From: Angiostrongylus vasorum
Taxonomy: Eukaryota; Nematoda; Chromadorea; Rhabditida; Metastrongylidae
Reading direction: 5' to 3'
Length of the DNA: 64,000 nucleotides
NCBI GenBank assembly: GCA_018806985.1
Contig: JADANN010000146.1
Location: 1-64,000 of the forward strand
The position numbers and the translations under genes were made by a program. This document shows, one piece after another, positions 12,501-23,990 of this stretch. Below the pieces are notes generated by a model, which was not told where the DNA came from, did not search any database, and saw only the letters and a list, made by a program, of their open reading frames with translations. Within the stretch, counting starts at the first letter, position 1, and each line of letters begins with the position of its first letter.

Positions 12501-13036
12501 CAGATTAAATAAACATACCAAAACATAAGATTATCATGCATTATTCTCAATCCATTTCTTAAACGTGGGAAACGTTTACCCTAGTGATTTTCAACCACAT
12601 TGTAGAAAAATCAATAAACGATCTCACTAGTCGAATAATGAATTCAATTTAATAAATGAGACCATCAGAACGGACACCTAGAAGTTGAGATAATTTGTTG
12701 AAGCTGCAAGTTAGCATTTACTAAGGTCCAGGAAATATAAATACCACTTCCACAATAGTACTAGGTTGTCAGGAAATTAATGCCAGATCAGCCTGTCTTT
12801 TTAAAGTAGGATTGCTCATCTACGAACTTAATTAATCGAACCACAATCCATTAGGACATACACACTTTCTTATTTTTTAAGGAGAAACGAGTTTGCTTAT
12901 ACCACCTTCATAAAGTAGTGGATTTCTGGGAGCAATGAAGTCATTGAAGTTAGGGTTTTTTTCTTGAGCAGTCACGAGGTTACTATTTCAATAGTTCTTC
13001 ACAATAGATGACCCATCCAAGGTTTGGCTTTCTTCA

Positions 13037-13322
13037 TAAAAGGATAAAGCATAGAGCTCTCGGCGTTGAACAATTTTTGAGGGATGCTCCATGCATTCGA
13101 CTCCATTAAGTATCGTTAGAGATGATTGAATGCATATCTGACCTTTACAATGACTCGCGGTGGCCTACCGACGTATCGAACCAGTGCTGCTATCCTCCCA
13201 GACAAGTCTGGTACCAATTTGCCTACCCCGAAGGGATGGAAGGCTTGATGGACCATGGGTGCGGGGATCGATTCCACGTGTATATTGCAGGACGCCTCCT
13301 ACCACTGCGCTACACGCGCGCT
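13037..13322 (-). repeat. SINE-A copy, inverted
   Basis: Read on the minus strand: box A-like GTGTAGCGCAGTGG, box B-like GTGGAATCGATCC, GTACCAGACTTGTCTGGGAG, and a tail AGAGCTC...GCTTTATCCTTTTAT with a small insertion in the tail. Confidence 0.78.
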
Positions 13323-13799
13323 GGCCTTCTTCATAGCTTGAAAAATTTTTCCGTTAAGTACTCGTCGTTTTGTTGCTTATAACTTCTCCAATTGTTGTTG
13401 GAGGACAGCCGTACAGAGTCTTACGTGGGTGAGGAATATGCTTGGCTCAGGTCAGAAAGCACCAGCCTGGGGTATAGCACAAAGTCACGCGTGATCACAA
13501 AACACTCCTTCCTGCGGTTCATTTTTTAGTTTCTTGGAATCAATCAGAAACGCTTCAAAAGCTTTACGCGCTGATATTTTAGAGTCTTTAGCGATGATTG
13601 TGAGTTTTACTTCAAAATCTTCCCCATTGATCTTCATGCCCTATGCGAGCCTAGTGGAGTGTTTTTGCACGAGTTTAAATTTCTCAACCAGGAGCTATTT
13701 TATAGAAACACAATGCAAACGCTCTCCAAAAAATAAATAGAGAAATGAGGTGGAAACTGAACAGTGGCTAGTGATGCCGTAGACCAGGAAGCAAAAGAC

Positions 13800-13965
13800 C
13801 TTCTCATAACAGCAAAGCTCTGAGGAAGGCGAAATCGTCGAAACATCAGCCATCGACCAACAACATCAACAGCAACGACAACAACAACAACAACGACAAC
13901 GAAGACCTACACCAACCTCGCATTGGATCAACAAGATCACTTTATAATGTCGTATAAATAAATAT
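13800..13965 (+). repeat. foldback element F, right arm only
   Basis: Carries GCTCTGAGGAAGGCGAAATC, GTCGAAACATCAGCCATCGA, a (CAA)n/(CGA)n tract, and CCAACCTCGCATTGGATCAA. These match the right arm of the full foldback copies at 6006 and 16981. No left arm was found next to it. Confidence 0.65.
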
Positions 13966-14069
13966 ATCAAAAGACAATCGATCTTCATCTCAACGGTTTC
14001 ATGCAATCCACGTGGGGGAAGCATTAGGTCCGCTATCTCCAGAACTGCAAGGAGAACTGAATCGATCAG

Positions 14070-14225
14070 CATTCTGCGACGTTCATAACGAATGCGAAAT
14101 CCTCAAGCAGTAGCAGAAAGAACGAGCGAAATGTTTGAAGCCGATGAAAATGATGAATGCGAGGAAAACGAATCGAATACAAGAAGCGTCGAGACCACCA
14201 CAGTAGACGTTCTGACGAGTTATAT
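14070..14225 (+). repeat. SINE-B 3' fragment
   Basis: Matches the SINE-B 3' half: GAAATCCTCAAGCAG, GAATGCGAGGAAAACGAATC, then CACAGTAGACGTTCTGACG. The head is missing. Confidence 0.55.
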
Positions 14226-14579
14226 AATAATGAATTAATGTATGAATTTCTCTATAATATAATAGTAAAAAGAAAACGCGGATATCAGTGCGTAACGTGC
14301 ATGTGAAGAGTTAAAATTATCTTTAGAACATCGGTTTGTATCTATCAAAGCAAAATGGACGCGAAAGAGCCAGAAGAAGAAACGCGTTCACCAACCGATG
14401 GAGACCTCTGAGTGGCTACAGCAGGTGTTATTGCGATGGGCGTCACCCTCTCTAGAGAGTGTTTTTACCGTTCTACAAATATTGACATACAACGAGACAG
14501 CAAGTAATTCCCAGCCAGCTTCAAGACAAGAACACTAGTTAACTGTTATCACAGATTATCCAGATGGGGATGAAAGAAA

Positions 14580-15172
14580 TGCTAAAGCTCTCTGCTTCAT
14601 CAATCCCCTGAGTGAGAAGTCAGTGCCACTATTCTCAAGACAGGTCTGGTACCAATTTGCCGACCTCGGAGACGTGGAAGGCTTGATGAGTCTGGGGAAT
14701 GGGATCACTTGACTTGACACTTTTTGCCTATTTACTTGATACTTGATACTTGAACGGCCCGTCCTCACTAGTTGTGCGGGCCCCAGCATAATCACCATCT
14801 TTCAGAGATTTGCTGGTTAAGCCATAGTGGTTTCCTGGAATCCCGAGGACAGCCTGGCCAAAGTCTGCCGCAGGTCGTCACCACGACAGGGCAGTAGCAG
14901 CCCTTGTGGATCAGAGGGAGATTTACCACCATGTGGCTTTGATACCAGGACGGTGGTGGATCCTGGTATTGGTTTACTCTTAGCTAGGCTTCCTGATGGA
15001 AACGCCGGACTCCTTCTCAGCTTTGGAGACCCTGCCGGGGGGACGAATCCCTCGCTGTACATCGCAGTCCGACACCCAGGAACACCTCGCAGCCACGATG
15101 AGTCGGTAAACCGTTGGGAGGAATGGATCAACCCTATGTATATTACAGGGCGCCTCTAACCACTGCGCTACA
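14580..15172 (-). repeat. SINE-A copy, inverted, split by an element C insertion
   Basis: The SINE-A tail side lies at 14580-14707 (AAGCTCTCTGCTTCATCAAT through ACCAATTTGCCGACC). The head side resumes at 15122-15172 (TATGTATATTACAGGGCGCC then CACTGCGCTACACGCG). The gap holds a complete element C flanked by a duplicated AATGG(G)ATCA, so element C is the younger insertion. Confidence 0.8.
14708..15121 (-). mobile_element. element C (SINE-like) inserted in SINE-A
   Basis: In sense orientation (minus strand) it starts with CCTCCCAACGGTTTACCG at 15121 and ends in TATCAAGTATCAAG-type repeats near 14735. It is flanked by AATGGGATCA (14698-14707) and AATGGATCA (15122-15130), a target-site duplication. 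It has no ORF with coding character. About 400 bases long, like the other ten copies here. Confidence 0.8.
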
Positions 15173-15885
15173 CGCGCTGCTATTCTCCAGATAGGGTTAG
15201 GGAATTAATCTTGTAGAACGATATACAAATAGCATAGGAAAGATGTGGTAGCATTTAGAAGTGAAGAATATTCTCTATGAGGTAGAGAGTGGTCTCCAGT
15301 ATATAATATTTCCCTTGAGGCTGTAGCGTGTTTATTATGTGCAGAAATATAATGGTATGGAGAAATAGAGACTATTTCCTATGGACTAAAGAATATAGTT
15401 TTTACATCCCCAGATTTTTCTGCAAGACGTGAGAGCATTTATAGAAAGTTTGAGAGGACACCAAGTTTAGGCTGGCGGACCAATGCAGAGTATTTTTTGT
15501 CGTTATGGAATTTGCGATGAAATTCTGTCATATGTACCTGTTGTCTACGTTATTGCAGTGCTTCAAAGTTCCACTACTTCAAAGTTCATTTCGTTACTGA
15601 CTGTTCTCCCTGTAGCACAGTCTTCTAAAGCTTATTTTTTTAAACGGTTTTAGACTCGTTGATAAGATAGTGCACAAGTTGTAATACACGCTTAATCAGT
15701 GACCCGACGCCACCCAAACGGCTATTAGGCCTACCAGTCCTCCACGATCGGCATATTTGTGACAGACTTGCTTGCGAAGCTCTCTCGCTTCCACAATAGC
15801 GGTGTTTACCTATGGTAAAGACCCAGGAACGGCTTACCCTAGCTACCGTAGCATTCCACGAAGAAGCAGCTCTTTCAGTAATCAG
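15173..15885. other. gene-free stretch
   Basis: AT-rich, with no repeat or exon that I recognise. A GC-richer patch at 15690-15840 does not translate into anything convincing. Confidence 0.4.
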
Positions 15886-16025
15886 TGATACTCATGAAGA
15901 AGACAAAGCCTGCAAATGAGTGCCGATTTACACTTAAATCTGAAGACCTTGCTTAATAATGAATGCAAGCCAGCGAACCGAGTAAAAGAAGTGATGAGAA
16001 CTGCACAACAAATGATGAAAATCGA
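15886..16025 (+). repeat. SINE-B 3' fragment, degenerate
   Basis: Weak match to the SINE-B body (AAATCTGAAGACCTT, GAATGCAAGC, GTGATGAGAACTGCAC). Truncated at both ends. Confidence 0.4.
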
Positions 16026-16273
16026 CACGAGTCTGAGAAAAAATGGAAGTCATTAAAAGTTCCAGTGAGCTAAATAACTTTGAGCGTTAATGCATTTAAA
16101 TCAATGCATCTCCAGTGCGTTAAAGACCATTCACGTGAACAAAAAGAAAAATGTCATTCAAAATTTGATGAGCAACATAGTAGCAGTTATTTTTTAAAGG
16201 AGCGGAGCAATACTTCGCCTATCAGGTAATACATTAACACAGTGAGAGCTGAGACTGTCCCATCCATACAGTT

Positions 16274-16560
16274 AGAAGATGATAAAAGGATAAAGCTCTC
16301 GGCGCTGATCAATCCCGGAGGGTGCACCATGCTCTCGACTTCATTAAGCATCGTTTAGAGATGATTGAATGCATATCTGGCCTTTACAATGACTCGCGTT
16401 GGCCTACCGATGCATCGAGCCAGTGTTCCTATACTCCCAGACAAGTCTGGTAGCAATTTGCCCACCCCCGGAGGAATGGAACGCTTGGTGGGCCATGGGT
16501 GCGGGGATCGATTCCACGTGTATATTGCAGGACGCCTCTGACCACTGCGCCACACGACCA
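16274..16560 (-). repeat. SINE-A copy, inverted, near full length
   Basis: Minus strand: GTGTGGCGCAGTGGTCAGAG head, GTGGAATCGATCC box B-like, CAGACTTGTCTGGGAG core, tail GAGAGCTTTATCCTTTTATC. One of the best-preserved copies. Confidence 0.82.
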
Positions 16561-16980
16561 CCTTAGAAGATGATAACATACCAATATTTAGGTTTTCTCA
16601 AACCACTTGAACATGAGGTCCCCATATGCTCAATGGGTTAACGAAGTGGTCTGAAGGAGGAAAAATGTTTTCAGGAGAAGAAGAGTGTTTTATTTGTCGT
16701 TTCATAATCTTCGTATAACATGTCCTGTCAGGCTCTGAATTACCTCCGCAAATGGGTTGTCGTCAGAATTTTAAATAATGTTTTTACGAAATTAATGTCA
16801 GCAATACACTATTTCACTGAAATTTCGATCTTATTAATCATATATGATGTGTTATTCTCTTGTTAGAGGCTTATTGATAACAAATTCAATGTCTATTCAT
16901 TATTATCACGTGATAATTATGAGAAGAGTTAATACTGACTTCGGTAAAATGGTGTGCGGATGAATAACAATCCCATTATT

Positions 16981-17063
16981 CATTTATATGGTCTTATAAA
17001 CTGATCTTCCTCAGCTGGTGCGTGGTTGGTTGAAGTTTTCGTCGTCGTCGTCGTCGTTGTCGT

Positions 17064-17097
<34 letters not shown>

Positions 17098-17358
17098 TGT
17101 TGTTGTTGTTATTGATCGATTGCTGACGTTTCGGCGATTTCGTCTTCTACATAACTTGAACGTATTTTATGTGACAAAAGCACAAAACTCGAGAACTCGA
17201 GAACTTTATCCTTTATTTTTTATCTCCCACGTGAACAACACACAGGTTCTCGTGCTGGCAACAGCACAGCTCTGAGGTAGGCGAAATCGCCAAGACGTCA
17301 GCCATCGACCAACAACACGAACAACAACAACGACAACAACAATAACGACAACATCATC

Positions 17359-17396
<38 letters not shown>

Positions 17397-17484
17397 CGGC
17401 AGCAACAACGACAACGACAACGACGACGAAAAGTTATACCAACCTCGCATCAGTTCAAGATCAGTTTATACGATCATATAAATA
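16981..17484. mobile_element. foldback element F2 with trinucleotide-rich arms
   Basis: The terminal inverted repeat is visible: left CATTTATATGGTCTTATAAA then CTGATCTT; right AAGATCAGTTTATACGATC then ATATAAAT. Inside the termini the left arm is (GTC)n(GTT)n then GCTGACGTTTCGGCGATTTC. The right arm is GGCGAAATCGCCAAGACGTC, (CAA)n, then (CGA)n. The middle shares GAACAACACACAGG with the copy at 6006. The plus-strand poly-leucine frame over the left arm is low complexity and not a gene. Confidence 0.82.
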
Positions 17485-18578
17485 AGTATATCAACTATTT
17501 ATGCCGAGGTTTATAGGAAGTCGGTCTTTTGAATCCCTTTATTCCTTCTTTCTCTTGATATGTTCCTTCTCAACGGGCGGACTAGGAGCCGAGAATGTTC
17601 GAAATCTGTGAATGCAGCATAGTCTCCTTGTTTTTATGTCTTACAAGTATTATATTCACTTATATCACCTGTAATCCTGCTCATAACCGTGTAACATGAG
17701 CGGCCCCCAGTTGAATGCCTAAGACACTCATTTTGCTTAGCTCACCGAGTGCCACAATGAGCATCCGCTTCTTGTCATAATCCGTTTTTTCTTCACTTTT
17801 CTTGCCACTAAAGTAACCACAGATCAAACCAATTCTTTGCTTGGATGGAACTTTTGTGGGAAACAACCCCGGTGTATGCCGAACCTTGACACCAAGGAAC
17901 GACTTCCCAGAATGACACGCTAAACCGTTGTGAAGAGTGGATATGATAGCTACAATAAGATATGGTAGGTAAAAAAGTGGTAATAGTAAATGGTAAATGG
18001 TAATTATGGTGAAAATGGTAATACCGTAGCATTCATCGGCATTTTGTCTTGCAGATTTTATGAAGCAATCATTTTCTATTGGATACCGCTTTCATTTCAG
18101 CACGAGCTAATTTCAAGGCCAATTTTATCAAGGTTTTTCTATTTCATTAACTAAAAAGCCATTTGAAAGCCATAAAAATCGTTTGAAGAATGAGATTTTC
18201 ATGGGATATCGATGTAACGAACCATTTACAAATATTAAAATTCATGTTTGCATCATTTTTAGAGGCATTCCACACTATCGACCTCACATTAACTGGCAGT
18301 GGACTAGTAAATGACTAATTAAACCGGAAAGTTTCCAATTCTCTTTCATGCGCCTTTTCTTTGACGCATATAGACTGCAACCGCCCCTTTTGCGGATGCG
18401 AAAAAATGTTAACTCGTCTGCTACTAAAACACGCTAAATGCTAGTTTTTTCGAGAACGAACGGTAAATTCTTGAGAACTAGAGTTGTGGGGTTAAGGACA
18501 TTATAGGGATATAGAACTAGCCTTACTTTATACCTCTAGGGATATAACATTGCTACTATATGCGACATTACTATTTTT
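17485..18578. other. gene-free stretch
   Basis: Holds a degenerate element C fragment (about 17850-17935, ending CTAAACCGTTG) and a short imperfect GGTAAATGGTAATA-type tandem at about 17960-18025. Otherwise unassigned. Confidence 0.4.
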
Positions 18579-18970
18579 CCTCCCAACGGTTTACCGCCTC
18601 ACCGTGGCTGGGAAGTGTTCCTGAGTGTCCGGCTGCGATGTACACCGGGGGGGACTCATCGCCCCGTCAGGGTCTTCCAAGCTAAGAAGGAATCCGGCTT
18701 TTGCATCAGGAAGCATAGCTGAGAGTAAACCACTAACAGGATCGACCACTGTCCTGATTTCGAACTAGTGGCATGGTAGCAAGTTTCCATCTGACCCACG
18801 AGCGCTGCGACTGCCTGTGGTGGTGGGGACCTCAGGCAGACTTTGGCAAGGCTGTCCTCGGGACTCCAGGGAACCACAACAGCCAAACCAGCAAATCTTC
18901 AGAGAATGGGAATTATGCTGAGGCACGCACAACCAGTGAAGACGGGCGTTCAAGTATCCAAGTATTACCA
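18579..18970 (+). mobile_element. element C, sense orientation
   Basis: Starts CCTCCCAACGGTTTACCGCC and runs through CTCAGG/GACTCCAGGGAACCAC blocks. It ends CTGAGGCACGCACAACCAGT then GAAGACGGGCGTTCAAGTAT with a short CAAGTAT repeat tail. Slightly rearranged in the middle. Confidence 0.7.
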
Positions 18971-19399
18971 TATTTCACCTGCCATACACATTGTTGTTAG
19001 AATTTGGATTTTGTCACTAATAAACGATGCTAGGGCTTATCGGAAGGACCGGAAATGAAAACACAGTGAGTACGTGGTCAAAACATGAAGTTCACGAGCA
19101 TTATGTCAGGGACATTACCGGTTTTCTAATAACCCCCGAAAATTATCGGTAGCTAAAAACTTATGAAGGTGATAATTTGACTTTGCCACTGTCTAGACTT
19201 GGTATCACTTTGGAAGCCTTCTTAAAAACAAACTTTTCCGATGTGCAGTTTCCATTTTAGTCTATTTGAAACGCAAACCTCCAGAAATAATCCAATTTTT
19301 TTGTTGTGATAAAACAAAAAACTTCTGTAACGTAGGTGAGGATATTTAAACTGTGATAGTTTTTACTCCCGTTGATAAAGTTTACTATGAGCCAAAATG

Positions 19400-19684
19400 G
19401 TGCGTGTGTGGCGCAGTGCTCGGAGGCGCCTTGCAACATAGACGTGGAATCGACCCTTGCGCCCATGGCCCACCAAGGCCACCATCCCTTCAGGGTCTGC
19501 AAATTGGTACCAGACTTATCTAGGAGGACAGCAGCACTAGCTCGATAGATCGGTAGGCAGGCCACGACGAGTCATTGTGAAGGCCAGATATGCATTCAGT
19601 CACCACCAAACGATGCTTAACGAAGTCGAATGCATGGCGCATCCCACAGCGATTGATCAAAGCCGAGAGCGTTATCCGTTATCT
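19400..19684 (+). repeat. SINE-A copy
   Basis: Head GTGTGGCGCAGTGCTCGGAG, GTGGAATCGACCC box B-like, core AAATTGGTACCAGACTTATC, tail AGCCGAGAGCGTTATCCGTT. Plus orientation. Confidence 0.78.
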
Positions 19685-19689
19685 TTTAC

Positions 19690-20615
19690 GAGCCGAAATA
19701 AACTTGTTCAAGATGTAACTACTTTCACGAATGCACAAATTAGAAGTAGAGATCGAACAACAGGTTCAAAAAATTAGCAGTCTCAATAATTGGGTGGGAA
19801 GTCGTTGTTTTCATCGGAGAAACCACAGTAATTATTCCGTGGTTCAAACTATGTACGAGAGAAGGCTCCAACAGATTTTTAGTGTACACTGGTAGCGATC
19901 CCAAAACAAATGGAGTTGTGACGCTTTCCGTAGCGATGAGATCTGCCAACGATTTCATGCATGAAGGAGGCATCTCTACACCGATAGGTGGCACATAAGT
20001 CTTCTTTTGGCTGAACACTTCTTGAGGAGTACGACATATCTTGCTGGCAGCTGTAGGAAAAACACAGACTCCGCGAAGAAATCATAAACTGGGAGCTCAA
20101 CAGTGGACGGTTGCTTGCGCAACAGAAGTTCGGAATAACGGTGTTGAAATGAAGGAATTGGGAGCTATAATGAGAGGCCCTTTCATGTGCACAAGTGATC
20201 AACTTCCGGCTCATCTCACGCGTGGTCATTTGAGTTGGAGTTTGGTGAACTCTCGGAAGATATGTGGTGAACGCAAGGCGATAAGTTTACTCAATGACTT
20301 CAAGATAGACGTCCATTTGCGTTACGTCAGAATTGGAAGTGTTTCCACACCACAGACTTCTAATTTCGTTGAAGAAACCAGCACGGGGGGTTCGAAAAAG
20401 TCAGGATGATATGTGGTTCGTTACAATGCCATTTCAGAGCTTCATGATTGTGCAACAGAACTTGCCAAATAGTGCAAGATAGCAACAAATCCAGTCGTTA
20501 CAGTAAACAGTATTATACAGATGTTCCAGTAGTCGTTACGCAGTGTATACATCACCTGTGAGAAATTCTCTTTGAAGATTATTTATTGTAAACAGGAATC
20601 CCAAGTTTTATTAAA
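19690..20615. other. unassigned stretch with an uninterpreted open frame
   Basis: The 122-codon plus-strand frame 20041-20409 (starts MLAAVGKTQTPRRN, ends TSTGGSKKSG) and the frame before it (19879-20000) have ordinary amino-acid composition, and stops separate them. I recognise no domain. It could be a decayed mobile-element coding remnant or chance. Confidence 0.3.
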
Positions 20616-20618
20616 CAT

Positions 20619-20898
20619 TAGGGCGCAAGTGGCGCAGTGGTCGGAGGCGGCCTGCAATACACACGTGGAATCGATCCCCGGGCCCATGGCTCACTAAGCC
20701 TTCCATCCCTCCAGGGTCGGCAAATTGGTACCAGACTTGTCTCGGAGGATAGCAGCACTGGCTAGATACATCGGTAGGCTACTGCGAGTCATTGTGAAGG
20801 CCAGATATGCATTCAATCACCTCCAAACGATGCCTAATGAAGTCGAATGCATGGCGCATTCCTTAGGGATTGGTCAACCCCGAGAGCTCTATCCTTTT
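20619..20898 (+). repeat. SINE-A copy, near full length
   Basis: Head GGGCGCAAGTGGCGCAGTGG, box B-like GTGGAATCGATCCCC, core GTACCAGACTTGTCTCGGAG, ATTCAATCACCTCCAAACG. The tail CTATCCTTTTTTATCCTTTT shows the tandem ATCCTTTT unit. Confidence 0.82.
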
Positions 20899-21099
20899 TT
20901 ATCCTTTTATGTAAACATTGTTCATGACACGTAAGGATCGAAGGTTATATGTGGAGATTGTAATTGCTTCCAGATAAGTACGAATAATTTCTGAATAACC
21001 TACGCTGTTTTTTGATTACAGGCAAAATTGGAAACTACTATTATTATTCTTTCTTTGACAATTGTTATTGTAATTCTTGTTATTATTATTGTCATTGTT

Positions 21100-21425
21100 G
21101 TTAGGTTTATCCACTCATTATGGCTGAGAGGTGTTCCTGGGTATCGACGAAAGCACAGCGCTAATTTGTGCCACTAGCACGACCTCTCAAGATGAGAAGC
21201 AGAAAGCTTCATCCAAAAAGCTCAACCATGAATACGCCATTACCAGGAATCACTGCCGTCTTAGCATTAATTTAATCGGAACGTGGCAAATTTCCCTCTG
21301 ATTTACAACTTCCAGCGAATGCTTGGGATGATGAAAACTTGAGGAAGGCTTCGTGTGAGGTGACCTCGAGAGTCCAGAGAACCACATTGGCTAAAACCCC
21401 AAATCTCCGTTTTTAGAACAGAGGA
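21100..21425 (+). repeat. element C, degenerate sense copy
   Basis: Weak but ordered matches: CATTATGGCTGAGAGGTGTT, AAGATGAGAAGCAG, ACCAGGAATCACTGCCGTC, CAAATTTCCCTCTGATTTAC, CCAGAGAACCACATTGGCTA. The head and tail are eroded. Confidence 0.5.
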
Positions 21426-21617
21426 AATCGCCGATGGACATGGAGTTTCTTAGCGACAACCCTCATGTGGGGACCAACCATATTCTCACGAGTAGAAAGT
21501 AATGCCTCCTTGACACCTTAATAGCATCTGGATTCTGTACTGGACCTGATCACCGTCTACTCTCTAAGAAGATTCAATTAAGCCATAACCTGCAGAATAA
21601 CTCCTTTCGTCAAAAAA

Positions 21618-21916
21618 AAGATAAAGCTCTTCGCTTTGACCAGTCACACTGAATTAGATCCTACTGCAACACACCTGAGGGATGCGCCATGCATTCGACT
21701 TCATTAAGCATTGTTAAAGGTGACTGAATGCGTATCTGGCCCTTTGCAATGACTCGCATTGGCCTACCAATGTATCAAGTTAGTGCCGCTATCCTCCCGT
21801 ACACGTCTGCTAGCAACTTGCTGACCCTCGAGGGATGGAGGGCTTGGTGGGCCTGGGCCGCGGAAAGAACGCACGTGTTTTGCAGGACCCCTTTGACCAC
21901 TGCGCCACAAGCGTCC
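21618..21916 (-). repeat. SINE-A copy, inverted, with a tail insertion
   Basis: Minus strand: TTGTGGCGCAGTGGTCAAAG head, core near 21780-21840, then CATTCGACTTCATTAAGC complement. An extra segment of about 35 bases sits within the tail near 21640-21675. Confidence 0.7.
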
Positions 21917-22029
21917 CTGAGACGTTTATGATGAGGATATTCTCAATCAAATTCTCGCCTTATATGAGAACAGATGAGGGAAAGACCCAACCGAAGACTA
22001 TATCCTGGTTGTCAAAGTAGTTCAAAGCT

Positions 22030-23990
22030 CTGCCAAATTCGTTTCAGTTCATCAAGCAAGAAGATCCGATGAAATCTCCGTTAGCACTTAGTTGCGCGAA
22101 GATAGAAGACACACTGTATTTGATCCTACTGCAGCACATCCAGCACGGATGGTAATAAATGACACCAGTAGAAGATCTTTGCAGTACAATTTACATCAGT
22201 ATAGACAGAAAAAGTTGTTGGGAGCAGCTCAAAAACGATCTAGCATGAAAAAGTGCCATCAGAATTAGTACAACTATAATTCTCTGCTGTCCGCCCAGAA
22301 AAGCGAAGATGGTACTATCACTACATTTCGCCATGATATGAAACTGATAATGGAAAGGTTCTATACCAATCTCTTCGGCTCCACACCGTATCCCCACTGG
22401 TGGGAAACCGTCCAGGGTTGTCCCACCTGAAGTTTGAGTTTCCATAGAAAGCATAAAGACAGGCGCAGCTTCAGGATCCAGTAATATCGCCGCCGATTTC
22501 TTTCGAGATGGAGGCCACAAGTTAGATGTACTTTTCGCAACCGATGTGGCATCTTAGCTTCAGAAAGAGAAATTCCCAGACCAGTGGAAGAGTTCGTGCG
22601 CAGTCATCCTAGTCAAGAAGGACGAAGAAAGGGATCTTCGTATAATATAATAACTACCGTCCAATATGCTTGCTGAGTGTACTCTGCAAGTTGTTCACGA
22701 TTATTATTCTTTTTACATATATCGAAGACTATGGATGAAGCACAACCAGGTGAGCAAGCAGGATTCCTGCAAGAATTCTGCTACATGTACCATATCTAAA
22801 CCGTATCACGGGTCACTGAAGTCTATCGGATGTACCATTTTCCTCTTTTCTCAACCTTTATCGACTACGAAAAAACATTTGATAGCGCCGAAACGAATAC
22901 GATCCCATCAGCGCTCGCCAAGCAAAAAGTTGATCCGTCTTATATACGAACATCAGACTATTTTGGTAACTGGAGCACAAAAACAAAGCTTTTAAACCAA
23001 GCTCTTACCATGCTTATAGGAAAAGGGCTTCGACAGTGCAACACAGGTATCGCCAAAGCTGCTTTCTGCCGCAGTGTAGTGGACGCCGAACTCATTCGTT
23101 TGAGACGAGAAGGGTATACATATAAATCGATCGGACAAAATTGTCACGTTTTTTGGAAAGTACCAATGATGGAGAGACGTTGATCAGTGAGTTCAACGAA
23201 GAGGGAAAAATCAGACAATGCTTGAATCGGAAGACCCAGTTTATGAAAAACCCATGGCACGGATACGATTAGATCAAATTGGCTGCTTCTTTGAATGCAG
23301 ACCACCTCGTACGTGTACCTTGGGCGTTCAGCGCATGAAGAACAACATACAATAGGAGTTGAACAGAAGAAGGAGAGCAGCATGAGCCCCATTTCGTGCT
23401 TCCCAGCGAAGCCGCTGACCAATTAAAGGACCCGAAACTCCGCGCTCACCTTTTCGAACCGACAGCCCAATGAGCGCTTTGTTATGCAGCTGATACACAG
23501 GCTCATATTCAACGGTTTCGGCTATACCACGCCCTACTCACAACGCGCTTTAACGATTTCTTTTAAAATGTAACCGGCATTGACAATGTCTAGCCGGAAT
23601 GCGAAGCTCTGATCTTCGGAATCTATTTCATCTTTAAAACCTAGGAGATACACATGCATAGCCAGACGGCAGATGAACGAAAAGAACAGTGGAGTGGACT
23701 TTGCAAAGATGCAGAGATCCCCCTAGGACGACCACTTACACGTGGGCTGAGAGCGTTTGTAACAAAAAATCAACCATCTGTTATCGCATCTAACAATGTT
23801 TTGGAGATCACGGTATGAGACTCGCACCGCCACCACGTTCGAATCAAATCACCGCCATGGACGACGAATGCGACGGAAAGAAACGAATGGAAATGTGCTG
23901 GGGTCCGCAAAACTCGTGAAGATGCGCCACCCTAATATCCAAGCCAAGTACGCTACAATACCTATATCACCTGCCTCCCATTGATCATCG
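22030..23990 (+). mobile_element. RTE-type non-LTR retrotransposon, decayed copy 2
   Basis: Plus-strand translation across frames gives, in order, QKRSSMKKCHQN and a serine-rich linker (22220-22320), a thumb/finger-like segment with FFRDGGHKLDVLFATDVAS and KEKFPDQWKSSCAVI (22500-22620), an RT segment TISKTMDEAQPGEQAGF (22720-22770), FSTFIDYEKTFDSAETNTI (22850-22905) carrying the first catalytic-Asp region, VDPSYIRTS (22930), and a C-terminal EWKCAGVRKTREDA segment (23890-23925). This is another RTE lineage, different from copies 1 and 3. Many stops and frameshifts. Confidence 0.82.

Noticed and set aside
17018..17275. 85-codon plus-strand frame rich in Leu and Ser
   Set aside because: It is the translation of the GTC/GTT tract in the foldback arm; low complexity, no conserved motif.
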